NCBI RefSeq assembly: GCF_002885975.1
Contig: NZ_POSP01000003.1
Coordinates: 2,666,001 to 2,730,000 of the forward strand
Source: Paucibacter aquatile
GTDB lineage: Bacteria > Pseudomonadota > Gammaproteobacteria > Burkholderiales > Burkholderiaceae_C
Direction: 5' to 3'
DNA: 64,000 nt
Numbering within the stretch: position 1 is the stretch's first letter; the number at the start of each line of letters is the position of its first letter. Below, piece by piece: positions 15,801 to 24,103 of this stretch. A program made the position numbers and the translations under genes. The notes beneath the pieces were generated by a model. It was not told where the DNA came from. It ran no database searches and saw only the letters and a list, made by a program, of their open reading frames with translations.

Positions 15801-16570
15801 GCCGTCTCGTCTACATCACCGGCGCCTCCAGCGGCATCGGCCAGGCCCTGGCCCTGCAGTACGCGCGGGCCGGCTGGCGCCTGGCCCTGGTGGCGCGGCG
15901 CACGGCCGAGCTGCAGAGCTGGGCCGAGGCCCAGGGCCTGAAGCCCGCGCAGTACGCCATCTACGGCGCCGATGTCTGCGACATCGCGTCCATCACCGCG
16001 GCCGGCCGCGCCTGCATCGCCGCCCAGGGCCTGCCCGATGTGGTGATCGCCAATGCCGGCATCAGCGTCGGCATCGACAGCGCCATCTTTGAAGACCTGG
16101 CGGTGATGCAGCGCGTCTACGCCACCAACAACCTCGGCTTGGCCGCCACCTTCCAGCCCTTCATCGCAGCCATGCGCACGCGCGGCAGCGGCCGCCTGGT
16201 TGGCGTGGCCAGCGTGGCCGGCATCCGCGGCCTGCCCGGCCACGCGGCGTATTGCTCCAGCAAGGCCGCCGTCATCAGCTACTGCGAGAGCCTGCGCGGC
16301 GAGTGCCGCCCCTTCGGCGTCCAGGTGGTGACCATCGCCCCGGGCTATATCGACACGCCGCTGACGCGCGAGAACCGCTACAGCATGCCCTTCCTGATGC
16401 AGCCCGAGGATTTCGCGGCGCGCGCCTACGCCACCATCGAAGCGGGTGCCAGCTTCCGCGTCATCCCCTGGCAAATGGGCTGGGTGGCGCGCCTGCTGCG
16501 CCTGCTGCCTAACGCCCTGTTCGATCGGCTGCTGGCCGGTCGCCCGCGCAAGCATCGCCAGGGCGAGTGA
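15797..16570 (+). CDS. Short-chain dehydrogenase/reductase (SDR)
   Basis: 257 residues. NAD(P)-dependent oxidoreductase of unknown substrate. The cofactor motif is VYITGASSGIGQALA (about 5-19), the NAG strand is VIANAGIS (about 83-90), and the catalytic triad is Ser139 (GVASVAG), Tyr152 and Lys156 (AYCSSKAA). The end is Arg-rich after the segment WQMGWVARLLRLLP, which may associate with the membrane. The start codon overlaps the lptC stop by 4 bp, so it is expressed with the LPS genes; whether its substrate is a lipid or sugar is only a guess from that context. Confidence 0.92.
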   Translation: MSRLVYITGASSGIGQALALQYARAGWRLALVARRTAELQSWAEAQGLKPAQYAIYGADVCDIASITAAGRACIAAQGLPDVVIANAGISVGIDSAIFEDLAVMQRVYATNNLGLAATFQPFIAAMRTRGSGRLVGVASVAGIRGLPGHAAYCSSKAAVISYCESLRGECRPFGVQVVTIAPGYIDTPLTRENRYSMPFLMQPEDFAARAYATIEAGASFRVIPWQMGWVARLLRLLPNALFDRLLAGRPRKHRQGE

Positions 16571-16752
16571 AAGTCAAGCCCACTGAGGTGGGAAACAGTT
16601 GCAGCCCCGGGACAGGCTGGTAGTTCTGACAGGTCGGGCCTGTGGCGCGCCCGCCTACACTGCGCCGGGGCTGCTCTGCCCATCACCTCGCCTCGCGACG
16701 GCCGAACCGGCCGGGCGCGATCTGCTGCCAGCCTTTGATGCCTTCGCCGCCG

Positions 16753-19059
16753 ATGAGATTCCTGCTCCTGAGCTTGCTGTCGCTGTCCACCGCCTGCGCC
16801 CAGGCCAGCAGCACCGTCCACCCCCAAGCCCTGCGCCTGAGCGAAAACAGCGCGCCGCTGCGCATCGATGGCCAGCTGGACGAAGCCCATTGGCAACGCG
16901 CCCCGGTGTACGACCGCTTCGTGCAGTTCCAGCCCGAGGACAAGAAGCCGGCGGCCTGGCGCACCACGGTGCAGATCCTGGTCACCCAGGACGCGCTGGT
17001 CTTCGGCATCCGCGCCTATGACCCGGCGCCGGATCTGATCCGCGCGCCGCTCAAGCGCCGCGACACGGTGGCGCGCGACCAGGATTTCATCTCGGTGGTG
17101 CTGGACCCGATCGGCCTGCGCCGCTCGGCCCAGTTCGCCCGCGTCAGCGCGGCCGGCGTGATCGGCGACGGCATGTTCACCGCCGCCGATGATGGCGAGG
17201 ATTTCGCGCCCGATTTCGAGCTCGAAGCCGCCGCCCAGCGCCTGCCCGACGGCTACAGCATCGAGCTGCGCTGGCCCCTGGCCTCGCTGCGCTACCCCTA
17301 CAGTGGCGGCCTGCCCTGGCGCCTGATGGTGGTGCGCAACATCCCGCGTCAGGAGGCCAACACCCTCAATGTCAGCGCCCCGCTGACCAAGGACGCGCTG
17401 AGCTTCATCGCCGAGCTGCAGCCCATCGAGGGCTTGAGTGATCTGGTCGAGCAGGTGCGTGAGCGCAGCTTTCTGAGCGTGCGCCCCGAGCTGACGCTGC
17501 GCCGCCGCGAGGACCAGGCCGAGGGCCGACCCGACAGCCGCAAGCGCGAATCCAATCTCGGCGGCGAGCTCAAATGGCGGCCGCGCGCCGACTGGGTGAT
17601 CGATGCGGTGCTCAACCCCGATTTCTCACAGGTCGAGCTGGACGCACCCCAGCTCTCGGGCAACACCCGTTTCGCCCTGAGCCTGCCGGAGAAGCGCCCC
17701 TTCTTTCTGGAAAGCGCCGATGTGGTCGGCCAGACCAAGGCCGACGAAGAAGGCCAGAACCGCAGCCTGGCGGCCTTCTACTCGCGCGCCATCACCGACC
17801 CCGACTGGGGCCTGCGCAGCACCTGGCGCGGCGCCTCGGCGGACGCCACACTGCTGAGCCTGCGCGATGCCGGCGGGGGCCAGGTCTTGCGTCCCCATGC
17901 CTACGGCACCGACAGCTTTGTGCAGCCGCGCGACTCGCAGGCCAGCTTCGCCCGCGGCCGCATGCAAATCGACGCGCTGAACCTGGGCCTGCTGGCCTCG
18001 GACCGCCGCTACGGCCATGGCCAGTACAACCGCGTCGGCGGCAGCGACTTCTCCTGGGCCGCCAGCGATGTGGATCTCCTGCGCGGCCACCTGCTGCTGT
18101 CCAGCACGCGCAGCCAGCTCGATCCCGACACGCCCGATCTGCGCCCGGGCAGCGAGAACGGCCACCACCTCTGGCTGGGCTGGCGCCGCCGCACCGAGCA
18201 GTGGAACACCCTCTTCAATCTGGAAGATGTGTCGCCGCGCTTTGCCAACGACAACGGCTTCGTCAGCCAGTCCGGCTACCGGCGCGGCACGCTCAAGCTG
18301 AGCCGGCGCTTCAATGAAGAAAGCCTGGCACCGCTCGGTGAATGGTCACGCTTCCCGACCTACGAGCTGGAAGCCGAGCTGCGTCTGGCCGAAACCCGCA
18401 GCGTGCAGGATGCGCTGCACGGCGTGCCCGGCGGCGAGCTGATCGAGCGCCGCGTGCAGCCGGGCTTCTGGATCGCCACCGCGCGCAACACCGGCATCTG
18501 GGGCCACTTGGGCCTGGACCAGCAGCGCGCCAAGACCGGCGGCCGCCTGCATGAGCCACGCACCCTGACTCTGGGTTTTGAGTCCAACCCCCACCCCATC
18601 CTGGCCTTCATCACCGCCGAGATGGAATGGGGACGCCGCCTCGACGTGGACGCCGACCGACTCGGGCGCGGTGGCAATGTCTGGCTGCTGGCCAAGCTGC
18701 GCGTGCCCATGCCCACCGGTCTGGGGCTGGAGGTGGAGCAGCAATGGAGCGAGGGCTATGTGCACGGCGCCCAGCCGGGCCGCAGCTTCACCGACAACTT
18801 CCGCCAGACCCTGGCGGTGCTGCACTGGAGCCCGCGCGACTCGCTGCGCCTGATCGCCCAGGCCACCCATTTCCAGCGCCGCGAAGAGCTGGGCCTGGCG
18901 GCCGATGCCTCGCACACCCGCCACACCTCGCTGATGTACCAGCACCGGGTTGGTCTGTCACGCGTGCTGAGCCTGGGCCTGACCCGTTTCAACGACAGCC
19001 CGGGCGGGCGTCGCAGCACCGAGCTGTTTGCCAAGGCCCAGGTGGCCTGGCAGCCCTGA
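16753..19059 (+). CDS. DUF5916 protein with CBM9-like N-terminal domain, probably outer-membrane barrel
   Basis: 768 residues. A signal peptide (MRFLLLSLLSLSTACAQA) is followed by a CBM9-like domain (about 30-220) with IDGQLDEAHWQRAP near its start and the YSIELRWPLASLRYP segment near its end. The rest (about 250-768) is DUF5916: SNLGGELKWRPRADWVIDAVLNPDFSQVE and the strongly conserved RFALSLPEKRPFFLESADVV, then many alternating-residue strands that could form a large beta barrel with a terminal ...FAKAQVAWQP. Role unknown; carbohydrate binding or uptake is suggested by the first domain only. The start at 16753 gives the cleanest signal peptide; an ATG 5 codons upstream is possible. Confidence 0.87.
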   Translation: MRFLLLSLLSLSTACAQASSTVHPQALRLSENSAPLRIDGQLDEAHWQRAPVYDRFVQFQPEDKKPAAWRTTVQILVTQDALVFGIRAYDPAPDLIRAPLKRRDTVARDQDFISVVLDPIGLRRSAQFARVSAAGVIGDGMFTAADDGEDFAPDFELEAAAQRLPDGYSIELRWPLASLRYPYSGGLPWRLMVVRNIPRQEANTLNVSAPLTKDALSFIAELQPIEGLSDLVEQVRERSFLSVRPELTLRRREDQAEGRPDSRKRESNLGGELKWRPRADWVIDAVLNPDFSQVELDAPQLSGNTRFALSLPEKRPFFLESADVVGQTKADEEGQNRSLAAFYSRAITDPDWGLRSTWRGASADATLLSLRDAGGGQVLRPHAYGTDSFVQPRDSQASFARGRMQIDALNLGLLASDRRYGHGQYNRVGGSDFSWAASDVDLLRGHLLLSSTRSQLDPDTPDLRPGSENGHHLWLGWRRRTEQWNTLFNLEDVSPRFANDNGFVSQSGYRRGTLKLSRRFNEESLAPLGEWSRFPTYELEAELRLAETRSVQDALHGVPGGELIERRVQPGFWIATARNTGIWGHLGLDQQRAKTGGRLHEPRTLTLGFESNPHPILAFITAEMEWGRRLDVDADRLGRGGNVWLLAKLRVPMPTGLGLEVEQQWSEGYVHGAQPGRSFTDNFRQTLAVLHWSPRDSLRLIAQATHFQRREELGLAADASHTRHTSLMYQHRVGLSRVLSLGLTRFNDSPGGRRSTELFAKAQVAWQP

Positions 19060-19167
19060 GCGCCGGCCAGGGCTGACGCCACTCACGCGGCGGGTCGTGT
19101 GGGCAGTCAGCGCCCCGCAGGGCCGGGCGCCACAGCATCACGGCCAGTCCAGACCCTTCCAGAAACG

Positions 19168-19193
19168 AAAAAAGCAGCCGAAGCTGCTTTTTT
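19168..19193. terminator. Bidirectional intrinsic terminator
   Basis: A hairpin with stem agcagc/gctgct and loop cgaa, flanked by six A on the left and six T on the right. It can terminate rightward transcription of the DUF5916 gene and leftward transcription of the RRM gene, which converge here. Confidence 0.88.
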
Positions 19194-19238
19194 CTTGCAT
19201 CCGTTTCAAGCCGCTCCGCAGAACGGCCTGAGGCTGGA

Positions 19239-19709
19239 TCAGTAGCCGCCGGAACGGCCACCGCCGTAGCCGCCGCCACCGCCGGAGCGGCCACCGCCGC
19301 CACCGCCGAAGCCGCCGCCGCCGGAACGGCCACCGCCGTAACCGCCACCGCCGCCGCCACCACCGTAGCCGCCGCCGCCACCGAAGCCGCCACCACCCGA
19401 ACGACCGCCGCCGAAGCCGCCGCCACCCGAGCGACCGCCGCCGAAGCCGCCGGGACGCTCTTCACGAGGACGAGCCTCGTTCACCACGACGGCGCGGCCG
19501 TCGAGGTCTTGACCGTTCATGCCGTTGATGGCCGACTGCGCTTCGGCATCCGAACCCATTTCCACAAAGCCGAAGCCCTTGGAACGACCTGTGTCACGAT
19601 CCATCATGACCTTTGCGGAGGTCACCGAACCAAATTGCGCGAACGCTTCGTGCAGAGACTCATCACGCACGCTGTAGGCAAGATTGCCGACGTAAAGCTT
19701 GTTTCCCAT
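19239..19709 (-). CDS. Glycine-rich RRM RNA-binding protein
   Basis: 156 residues. An N-terminal RNA recognition motif (about 3-80) has RNP2 KLYVGNLAY and RNP1 KGFGFVEM, with the linker MMDRDTGRS. The tail (about 88-156) is nearly all glycine with interspersed Arg-Ser, Phe and Tyr (GGFGGGRSGGGG units), the layout of cyanobacterial and betaproteobacterial Rbp proteins related to cold-induced plant glycine-rich proteins. Such proteins bind single-stranded RNA and are often cold-induced; this one could also phase-separate through its tail (inference). A strong ribosome site gaaaggg precedes the ATG at 19709. The 239-bp gap upstream holds the divergent promoters. Confidence 0.93.
   Translation of the reverse strand: MGNKLYVGNLAYSVRDESLHEAFAQFGSVTSAKVMMDRDTGRSKGFGFVEMGSDAEAQSAINGMNGQDLDGRAVVVNEARPREERPGGFGGGRSGGGGFGGGRSGGGGFGGGGGYGGGGGGGGYGGGRSGGGGFGGGGGGRSGGGGGYGGGRSGGY
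19241..19456. repeat. Simple-sequence glycine-codon repeat
   Basis: The 3' part of the RRM gene is a run of imperfect GCC/GCCA-type repeats encoding the Gly-rich tail. Phase and length of such tracts vary easily by slippage, so the tail length may differ between strains. Confidence 0.8.
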
Positions 19710-19948
19710 GGGGAAGCCCTTTCAATACCAAGAAACCATGTGGAGCTTCAACCCATCGTGAACCATTCAAGCGAAGGTGCGGCGTCCATACACAGGTAAA
19801 CGATTATGGTTGATGGGTCCAGCCGCAAACACGGGGCCCACCGCAAGTGTTGTTTTTCGGCTGATAGAAGAAACCCTCGGGTTTTGACGGGCGCTGGGCG
19901 GACCGAACTGCTGTTTTTCAGCAAATCGGGGCGTCAAGACCGCTGGCT

Positions 19949-20881
19949 ATGATGAGCTCCATGTCCCAAACCCTGTCCTTGCACGCGCTCAACCGCGTGC
20001 TGTCCAGTATTGACGCGCCGCGCAATGGGCGCGCCCTTTACGCTCTGCTCTCGGCCTTCTGCCTGGCTGGCCTGATGCTGGCTTCGGCCGAGTCGGCCCT
20101 GGCCAAGGCCGACACCACCTTGGGGGTGATCTGGGCCGTGGGCGGGCTGATCACCGCATTTCTCGGCGTCAACACCACGGGGCTGCTGCTGATGGATCAG
20201 GCGCGCGGACGCGAGGTGCGCGAGGTGGCCGATGCATTCCATGACGCCCTGCGCACTGCCCCCAAAGTGCTGCTGACCCTGCTGCTGGTGCTGGGCACGC
20301 TGGGCCTGGTGGCGGCCGGCTTGATCGGGCTGCTGTACAGCGCCCGCCTGCCCAGCGTCGGGCCAGCGCTGTTCGCCCTGCTGGTGCCGGTCAGTGTGAC
20401 GGCGCTGGGGGTGATGGCCTTCAGTGGCGTGATGTTGATCGGGCCGCTGACCGGCCCCTCGATCTGGTCGGGCAAGAGCCCGCTGCAAACCGCCCGCATG
20501 CTGGCGCACCAGCTGCGCCGCGGCCCCTTGGAAGCGGGTGCCTTGATGATGGCCGTGTTTCTGGTGACGGCCCTGGTCAGCGCGGCGGTCAGCTTCGTGG
20601 TGATCAGCGGCGGCCGGGTGCTGGCGCTCTTGATGGTCTGGCTGATCGGCATCGATGTGCCGGCCCAGCAGCTGATGGCCGGCCTGTTCGGCTACGGTCT
20701 GCGCACCCTGGGCGCGAACGGCGCGCCGGTGGCCACCCACCCGCTGGCCGTGGCGGCACAGACCGGCGGCGGCGTGGTCTTCGCGGTGGCCCTGGTGCTG
20801 CCGACCCTGGTGTATTTGCGTGGCTGCTGCGCGGTCTACCTGGCCCTGCAGGACGCGCCCAGCGACGACGCAGCCCTGTGA
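19949..20881 (+). CDS. Multi-pass inner-membrane protein, unknown function
   Basis: 310 residues. About seven hydrophobic segments are visible (for example LYALLSAFCLAGLMLA, VIWAVGGLITAFLGV, VLLTLLLVLGTLGLVAAG, LFALLVPVSVTALGVMAF, ALMMAVFLVTALVSAAVSF, GVVFAVALVLPTLVYL), joined by short loops. No catalytic or transporter signature is recognised; the loop KSPLQTARMLAHQLRR is positively charged and probably cytoplasmic. Three ATGs lie within the first five codons, so the exact start is open. Its stop overlaps the beginning of the next gene, implying co-expression with the BtuF-like protein. Confidence 0.75.
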   Translation: MMSSMSQTLSLHALNRVLSSIDAPRNGRALYALLSAFCLAGLMLASAESALAKADTTLGVIWAVGGLITAFLGVNTTGLLLMDQARGREVREVADAFHDALRTAPKVLLTLLLVLGTLGLVAAGLIGLLYSARLPSVGPALFALLVPVSVTALGVMAFSGVMLIGPLTGPSIWSGKSPLQTARMLAHQLRRGPLEAGALMMAVFLVTALVSAAVSFVVISGGRVLALLMVWLIGIDVPAQQLMAGLFGYGLRTLGANGAPVATHPLAVAAQTGGGVVFAVALVLPTLVYLRGCCAVYLALQDAPSDDAAL

Positions 20882-20883
20882 AC

Positions 20884-21723
20884 ATGCCGGCCTTCGATCC
20901 GAACGCGCCGCGCATCGCCAGCCTGGTGCCCAGCCTCACCGAGCTGCTGCTGGCCCTGGGCCTGGGGCCCTGGATGGTGGCGCGCACCGGTTTCTGCATC
21001 CACCCGGCCGAGCAGGTGGCGGACATCCCCAAAGTCGGCGGCACCAAGGATGTGAATCTGGACAAGCTGCGCCGCCTCGCGCCCAGCCATGTGCTGCTCA
21101 ATCCCGACGAGAACCGCCTGGACACGGCGGAGGCGCTGCGCCAGTTCGTGCCCGAGCTGATCGTCTCGCATCCCCAGGGGCCCGAGGACAACCTGGCCCT
21201 GTTGGCGCAGATGCTGCACCACTTCGGCCACCTGCCCGGCGTTCGCGAGCGCGCCCAGGCCCTGAGCGAGCGCCTGAGCCACAGCCTGCAAGCCTGCCGG
21301 CAACAGGGCTGGCCGGGCGAGCGGGTGCTCTACCTGATCTGGCGCGAACCCTGGATGACGGTGGCCCGCGACACCTACATCGCCCGCATGCTGGTCGAGG
21401 TGGGCTGGCAGACCTGGCCCAACCAACGCGGCGGCGACACCGGCGCGGCCCGCTACCCGCAGCTGCGCGGCGACGAGCCCTGGCTGCAGCAGGTCGACCG
21501 GGTGCTGCTCAGCTCGGAACCCTACCGCTTCGACGCCAGCCACCTGCCCCTGGCCCGGGCCCTGTGCCCGCAGGCGCAGGTGCAGCTGATCGATGGCGAA
21601 CTGATCAGCTGGTACGGCCCGCGCGCCAGCGAGGGGCTGGACCTGCTGCGCGCGCTCGCGATGGAACGCGTTTCGGCGCAAGCCGCCCCGCGGATCCACA
21701 CCGGGGTCGGAAAGAGCGGGTAA
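20884..21723 (+). CDS. BtuF-like cobalamin/metal-cofactor binding protein
   Basis: 279 residues from the ATG at 20884; a GTG two codons earlier overlaps the preceding stop and is an alternative. It has the helical-backbone metal receptor fold: RIASLVPSLTELLLALGLGPWMVARTGFC at the start and VGGTKDVNLDKLRRLAPSHVLLNPDENR, as in cobalamin-binding periplasmic proteins. There is no signal peptide, so it looks cytoplasmic, as in the family often annotated cobalamin-binding protein. The segment LIWREPWMTVARDTYI is typical. No ABC transporter genes are adjacent. Confidence 0.85.
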   Translation: MPAFDPNAPRIASLVPSLTELLLALGLGPWMVARTGFCIHPAEQVADIPKVGGTKDVNLDKLRRLAPSHVLLNPDENRLDTAEALRQFVPELIVSHPQGPEDNLALLAQMLHHFGHLPGVRERAQALSERLSHSLQACRQQGWPGERVLYLIWREPWMTVARDTYIARMLVEVGWQTWPNQRGGDTGAARYPQLRGDEPWLQQVDRVLLSSEPYRFDASHLPLARALCPQAQVQLIDGELISWYGPRASEGLDLLRALAMERVSAQAAPRIHTGVGKSG

Positions 21724-21777
21724 TTCGGGAGCACGCCAGGGCCTGGTCGCCGGCCCGCCCGGCCCACAATCAAGACC

Positions 21778-22419
21778 ATGGACATCTACAAGCCTCTCGT
21801 TGCCCTGCTCGCCATCGTCAACCCGATCGGGGTGATCCCCTTCTTCATTCATTTCACGACCGGCTTCAACCGCCAGCAGCGCCAGCACACCATCCGCGTC
21901 AGCAGCTTCAGCGCCTTTCTGGTCATCAGCATCAGCGCGCTGTTCGGCCTCAAGGTGATCGAGTTCTTCGGCATCTCGCTGGCCTCCTTCCAGGTCGGCG
22001 GGGGCACCTTGCTCCTGATCAGCTCCATCCAGATGCTGAATGCGCAGCCGGCCGAGTCGCGCAAGGAAGACCTCAGCGAAGGCTCCAGCAAGCTCAGCGC
22101 CGGTGCCAGCATTGCCGTCGTGCCACTGACCATCCCCCTGCTGACCGGCCCGGCCACCATTTCCACCATGGTGATCTACGCCGAAAAGACCCGCCACTGG
22201 TGGGAGCTGGCCATCCTGGTCGGCTACGGCGTGGTGGTCGGCCTGGTGACCTTCGGCGTGTTCTCGACCGCCGGCCGCATCGCCCGCGTGCTGGGCCAGA
22301 CCGGCATCAACATCATGACCCGGCTGATGGGTCTGATCCTGGCCGCGCTGGCGGTGGAGCTGCTGGCCGACGGCCTGATCAAGCTCTTCCCGGTGCTGGC
22401 CTCGCATCTGGCGCGCTGA
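21778..22419 (+). CDS. MarC-family integral membrane protein
   Basis: 213 residues with six predicted membrane segments. Family marks include LLAIVNPIGVIPFFI at the start, FFGISLASFQVGGGTLLLISSIQML, AVVPLTIPLLTGPATISTMVI and the end segment RLMGLILAALAVELLADGL. MarC/UPF0056 proteins are inner-membrane proteins of uncertain transport function; the older link to multiple antibiotic resistance has not held up. It starts 54 bp after the BtuF-like gene. Confidence 0.92.
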   Translation: MDIYKPLVALLAIVNPIGVIPFFIHFTTGFNRQQRQHTIRVSSFSAFLVISISALFGLKVIEFFGISLASFQVGGGTLLLISSIQMLNAQPAESRKEDLSEGSSKLSAGASIAVVPLTIPLLTGPATISTMVIYAEKTRHWWELAILVGYGVVVGLVTFGVFSTAGRIARVLGQTGINIMTRLMGLILAALAVELLADGLIKLFPVLASHLAR

Positions 22420-22438
22420 AGCCCGCTGCGCCGCCGCC

Positions 22439-24088
22439 ATGTTCGACTACATCATCGTGGGCGCCGGCACGGCCGGCTGCCTGCTGGCCAACCGGCTCTC
22501 GGCCGACCCGAGCAAGCGCGTGCTGCTGCTGGAGGCCGGCGGCCGGGACGATTACCACTGGATCCACATCCCGGTCGGCTATCTGCACTGCATCGGCAAC
22601 CCGCGCACCGACTGGCTGTTCCAGACCGAGGCGGAGCCCGGCCTCAACGGCCGCAGCCTGCGCTACCCGCGTGGCAAGGTGCTGGGCGGCTGCTCCAGCA
22701 TCAACGGCATGATCTATATGCGCGGCCAGGCGCGCGACTACGAGGCCTGGGCGGCGGCCACCGGCGACCCGGCCTGGCGCTGGCAAGCCTGCCTGCCCGA
22801 TTTCATCAAGCACGAAGACCACTGGCGCCTGGACGACAACGCCACCCGCGCCAGCCCCGGCTTCAAGGCCGCCCATGGCCACGGCGGCGAATGGCGGGTC
22901 GAGCGCCAGCGCCTGCGCTGGGACATCCTCGATGCCTTTGCCGCGGCCGCCGTGCAGGCCGGCATCCCAGCCAGCGATGACTTCAACGCCGGCAGCAACG
23001 AGGGCGTGGGCTATTTCGAGGTCAACCAGCGCGCCGGCCTGCGCTGGAACACGACCAAGGCCTTTCTGCGCCCGACCTGCTATGCCCGGCCCAACTTCGA
23101 ACTCTGGACCGGTGCGGCCGTGCAGCGCCTGACACTGGCGCGCGCGGAGAGCGGTGCGTTGCAGTGCGAAGGCGCCGAAGTGCGCACGCCGCGTGGCCAG
23201 GAAAGCGTCGCGCTGAACCCCGGTGGCGAGCTGATCCTGGCGGCCGGCGCCATCGGCTCACCGCAGCTTTTGCAGCTCTCGGGTCTGGGGCCGGCTGACT
23301 TGCTGCAATCCTTGGGCATCGCCGTGCAGCAGGACCTGCCCGGGGTCGGCGCCAATCTGCAAGACCATTTGCAGATCCGCAGCATCTACAAGGTCGAGGG
23401 CGCGCTCACCCTCAACACCTTGACGCAAAGCTGGTGGGGCAAGGCCAAGATCGGGCTCGAATACCTGATCAAGCGCAGCGGGCCGATGAGCATGGCGCCC
23501 TCGCAGCTGGGCGCGTTTGCGCGCAGCGGCCTCGATCCGGACGGGCCAGATCTGGAGTACCACGTGCAGCCGCTCTCGCTGGAGGCCTTCGGCCAGCCTC
23601 TGCACCCCTTCAATGCCTTCACCGCCAGCGTCTGCCAGCTGAACCCGACGAGCCGCGGCACGGTGCAGATCCGCTCGCCCGATGCGAGCGAGGCACCGCG
23701 CATCCAGCCCAACTACCTCGCCACCGAGCACGACCGGCGCGTGGCCGCCGCCGCCCTGCGCCTGACGCGCCAGATCGTGGCCCAGCCAGCCCTGGCCGCC
23801 CACCGGCCCGAAGAGATCAAGCCCGGCCCACAGCTGGAAAGCGAAGAAGAGCTGGCGCGCGCTGCGGGCGACATCGGCACCACCATCTTCCACCCGGTGG
23901 GCACCTGCAAGATGGGCCGCGCCGAAGACGCCATGGCCGTAGTGGACAGCCGGCTGCGCGTGCGCGGCGTGGCCGGGCTGCGCGTGGTCGATGCCAGCGT
24001 CATGCCCAACATCACCAGCGGCAACACCAATTCACCGACGCTGATGATTGCGGAGAAGGCCGCGGCCTGGATCCTGGCCGGGGCCTGA
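22439..24088 (+). CDS. GMC-family FAD-dependent oxidoreductase (choline/alcohol dehydrogenase-like)
   Basis: 549 residues. The ADP-binding motif is FDYIIVGAGTAGCLLANRLS (about 2-21), with LLLEAGG shortly after. The GMC signature 1 region has RGKVLGGCSSINGMIYMRG (about 79-97), and signature 2 has LAAGAIGSPQLLQLSG (about 274-289). The C-terminal active-site pair is the histidine in IFHPVGTCKMG (about 484) and the asparagine region PNITSGNTNSPTLMIAEKAA. This is the length and layout of choline dehydrogenase and aliphatic alcohol dehydrogenases such as AlkJ; the substrate cannot be decided from sequence alone. Convergent with the aminopeptidase gene, 15 bp apart. Confidence 0.92.
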   Translation: MFDYIIVGAGTAGCLLANRLSADPSKRVLLLEAGGRDDYHWIHIPVGYLHCIGNPRTDWLFQTEAEPGLNGRSLRYPRGKVLGGCSSINGMIYMRGQARDYEAWAAATGDPAWRWQACLPDFIKHEDHWRLDDNATRASPGFKAAHGHGGEWRVERQRLRWDILDAFAAAAVQAGIPASDDFNAGSNEGVGYFEVNQRAGLRWNTTKAFLRPTCYARPNFELWTGAAVQRLTLARAESGALQCEGAEVRTPRGQESVALNPGGELILAAGAIGSPQLLQLSGLGPADLLQSLGIAVQQDLPGVGANLQDHLQIRSIYKVEGALTLNTLTQSWWGKAKIGLEYLIKRSGPMSMAPSQLGAFARSGLDPDGPDLEYHVQPLSLEAFGQPLHPFNAFTASVCQLNPTSRGTVQIRSPDASEAPRIQPNYLATEHDRRVAAAALRLTRQIVAQPALAAHRPEEIKPGPQLESEEELARAAGDIGTTIFHPVGTCKMGRAEDAMAVVDSRLRVRGVAGLRVVDASVMPNITSGNTNSPTLMIAEKAAAWILAGA

Positions 24089-24103
24089 CGGCCCCTGCCG
24101 CCC

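Noticed and set aside
19241..19456. Regular repeats that could be taken for a CRISPR-like array
   Set aside because: They are glycine codons of the RRM protein tail, continuous and in frame, with no spacers.
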